Source of the DNA: Prevotella sp. UBA6994
Lineage (GTDB): Bacteria; Bacteroidota; Bacteroidia; Bacteroidales; Bacteroidaceae
DNA length: 64,000 nt
Direction of reading: 5' to 3'
Assembly: GCA_002449845.1 (NCBI GenBank)
Contig: DJXW01000009.1
Coordinates: 57,962-121,961 of the forward strand
Notes under the pieces: model-generated
Told to the model about the DNA's origin: nothing
The model's input: the letters and a program-made list of their open reading frames with translations, nothing else
The model's database searches: none
Position numbers and translations under genes: made by a program
In this document: positions 63,349 to 64,000 of the stretch, piece by piece
Numbering within the stretch: position 1 is the stretch's first letter
Layout: every line of letters begins with the position of its first letter

Positions 63349-63719
63349 CTAAAAAAAAACGTTCCAAAAAGACAGTCAGTATAATACCTAACAAAACACA
63401 AACAGCTACCATACAATATATTAAAAATACAGGGATTGTTTTGTTATATTTTGATCTTGAATATTTCTATATGATTTGGTTATACTTTTTCTTGTATCTT
63501 ATAAACAATAAAAGATAGATGAGAGACGCCATAACAAATACATACATTTTAGGAGGGTTTCTTCCTACAATTACATAGTACCCCCCACCACCAAATAGGA
63601 CTAAACAACCCTCCAAAACAATTTCCTACATGAATAGTAGGTCCAATAACTTGCTCTTCTCCTCGTTTCTTAAAAGCAATGTAAGTCCTATAAAAGATGT
63701 AATCGAAAAAACATATCAT
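63349..63719 (-). pseudogene. Broken small membrane-protein gene
   Basis: From ATG 63719 the frame reads MICFFDYIFYRTYIAFKKRG, a common start for small Bacteroidetes membrane proteins, but it loses frame after about 35 codons. A second frame then reads VLFGGGGYYVIVGRNPPKMY and MASLIYLLLFIRYKKKYN, meets a TAG, and continues in the same frame with KTIPVFLIYCMVAVCVLLG to 63349. At least one frameshift and one stop are needed to link these parts, so it is a decayed gene. Confidence 0.6.
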
Positions 63720-63987
63720 AATCATATATCATTATATTATACCAGCTAATAGAGAATGAATCATTGAGATTCTGACGAATAGTTTCTCCTGTGTATCTAT
63801 AATACAGATAATCAGCAACGAAATAACCTACACCAAAAGCCGCCCCTGCACCTGTGGCCGAGAAAACTGCAAGACCTATGTCAATTGTATTTCCTAAACC
63901 AATTCTGTTATTTGTCAATATGTCTTTAGTGTTTTCAATTACATTAAAACCAATGCCAAGCCTAGCGGCAATCGCCCCCTGTTGTCT
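63688..63987 (-). pseudogene. C-terminal part of a possible Rhs/polymorphic-toxin-like gene (partial, off window)
   Basis: The minus-strand frame reads ARLGIGFNVIENTKDILTNN, then LAVFSATGAGAAFGVGYFVA and ends near 63688. This glycine/alanine-rich hydrophobic stretch resembles the region before the toxin in Rhs-type proteins. A stop at 63990-63988 interrupts the frame, while the alternate frame at the window edge reads KWFKDNRG, so a frameshift at the five-G run (63974-63978) is likely. Upstream sequence is outside the window, so identity is uncertain. Confidence 0.4.
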
Positions 63988-64000
63988 TTAAACCATTTGG

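Noticed and set aside
62835..63384. Reading frames on both strands across the hairpin region
   Set aside because: They cross palindromic repeats and AT-rich tracts, lack a promoter or family features, and their residues are low-complexity.
1..64000. tRNA, rRNA or intact insertion sequence
   Set aside because: No cloverleaf-like sequence, rRNA segment or transposase frame was recognised on reading both strands.

Overview
This window reads as a chromosomal segment of a gut or oral Bacteroidales bacterium, most like Prevotella. The evidence is promoters of the Bacteroidetes type (TTTG about 20 bases before TAnnTTTG), many secreted proteins ending in type IX secretion-like sorting domains, BspA-like leucine-rich-repeat proteins, a family 1 and a family 9 pectate lyase, DUF4153/DUF5686/DUF4112 genes, and AT-rich 7-base intergenic repeats. 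No rRNA, tRNA, CRISPR array or intact insertion sequence was seen.

Layout. 1-10.4 kb: the end of a cysteine desulfurase-like gene, then a polysaccharide-use block with a beta-helix carbohydrate-active protein, a cytoplasmic GH31 alpha-xylosidase, a sodium/sugar symporter, a zinc-ribbon protein, a secreted GH31, a helical repeat protein and a PL1 pectate lyase. 10.4-22 kb: a surface-protein island with decayed gene remnants, a perfect palindromic repeat, a beta-helix protein, a protein with six EYF(L/F)D-DPG repeats, a 1570-residue BspA-like protein with cohesin-like and dockerin-like modules, a small stand-alone copy of that module pair, and a PL9 pectate lyase. 22.7-33.9 kb: a secreted CotH-kinase/lamin-tail protein, an AraC regulator divergent from a three-gene RND efflux operon, and a NUDIX-winged-helix regulator with a candidate operator. 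34.3-42.3 kb: the menaquinone operon menF-menD-(DUF4153)-menB-menC-menE followed by ogt. 42.3-45.2 kb: metY-cysK divergent from an Lrp-type regulator, with two promoters packed head to head.

45.3-60.95 kb: the most unusual part, thirteen genes behind an AraC regulator, almost all overlapping or a few bases apart, ending in a clear intrinsic terminator. The first half resembles the aryl-polyene toolkit (ketosynthase, ACP, ApeP-like hotdog dehydratase, MMPL exporter, FabG, LolA-like carrier) but lacks the aryl starter genes. The second half looks like a phospholipid headgroup pathway: a HisC/CobD-like PLP enzyme, a cytidylyltransferase-like enzyme, a CDP-alcohol phosphotransferase with an altered active-site motif, and a YbhN-like membrane protein. 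A GNAT protein of the kind that includes bacterial N-acyltransferases and a retinol-saturase-like oxidoreductase complete it. I infer a pathway that makes, modifies and exports an unusual envelope lipid.

61-64 kb: a degraded tail with two orphan exported proteins, a TPR lipoprotein pseudogene with an in-frame stop, hairpin-rich repeats, a broken small membrane-protein gene and the end of what may be an Rhs-like toxin gene running off the window.
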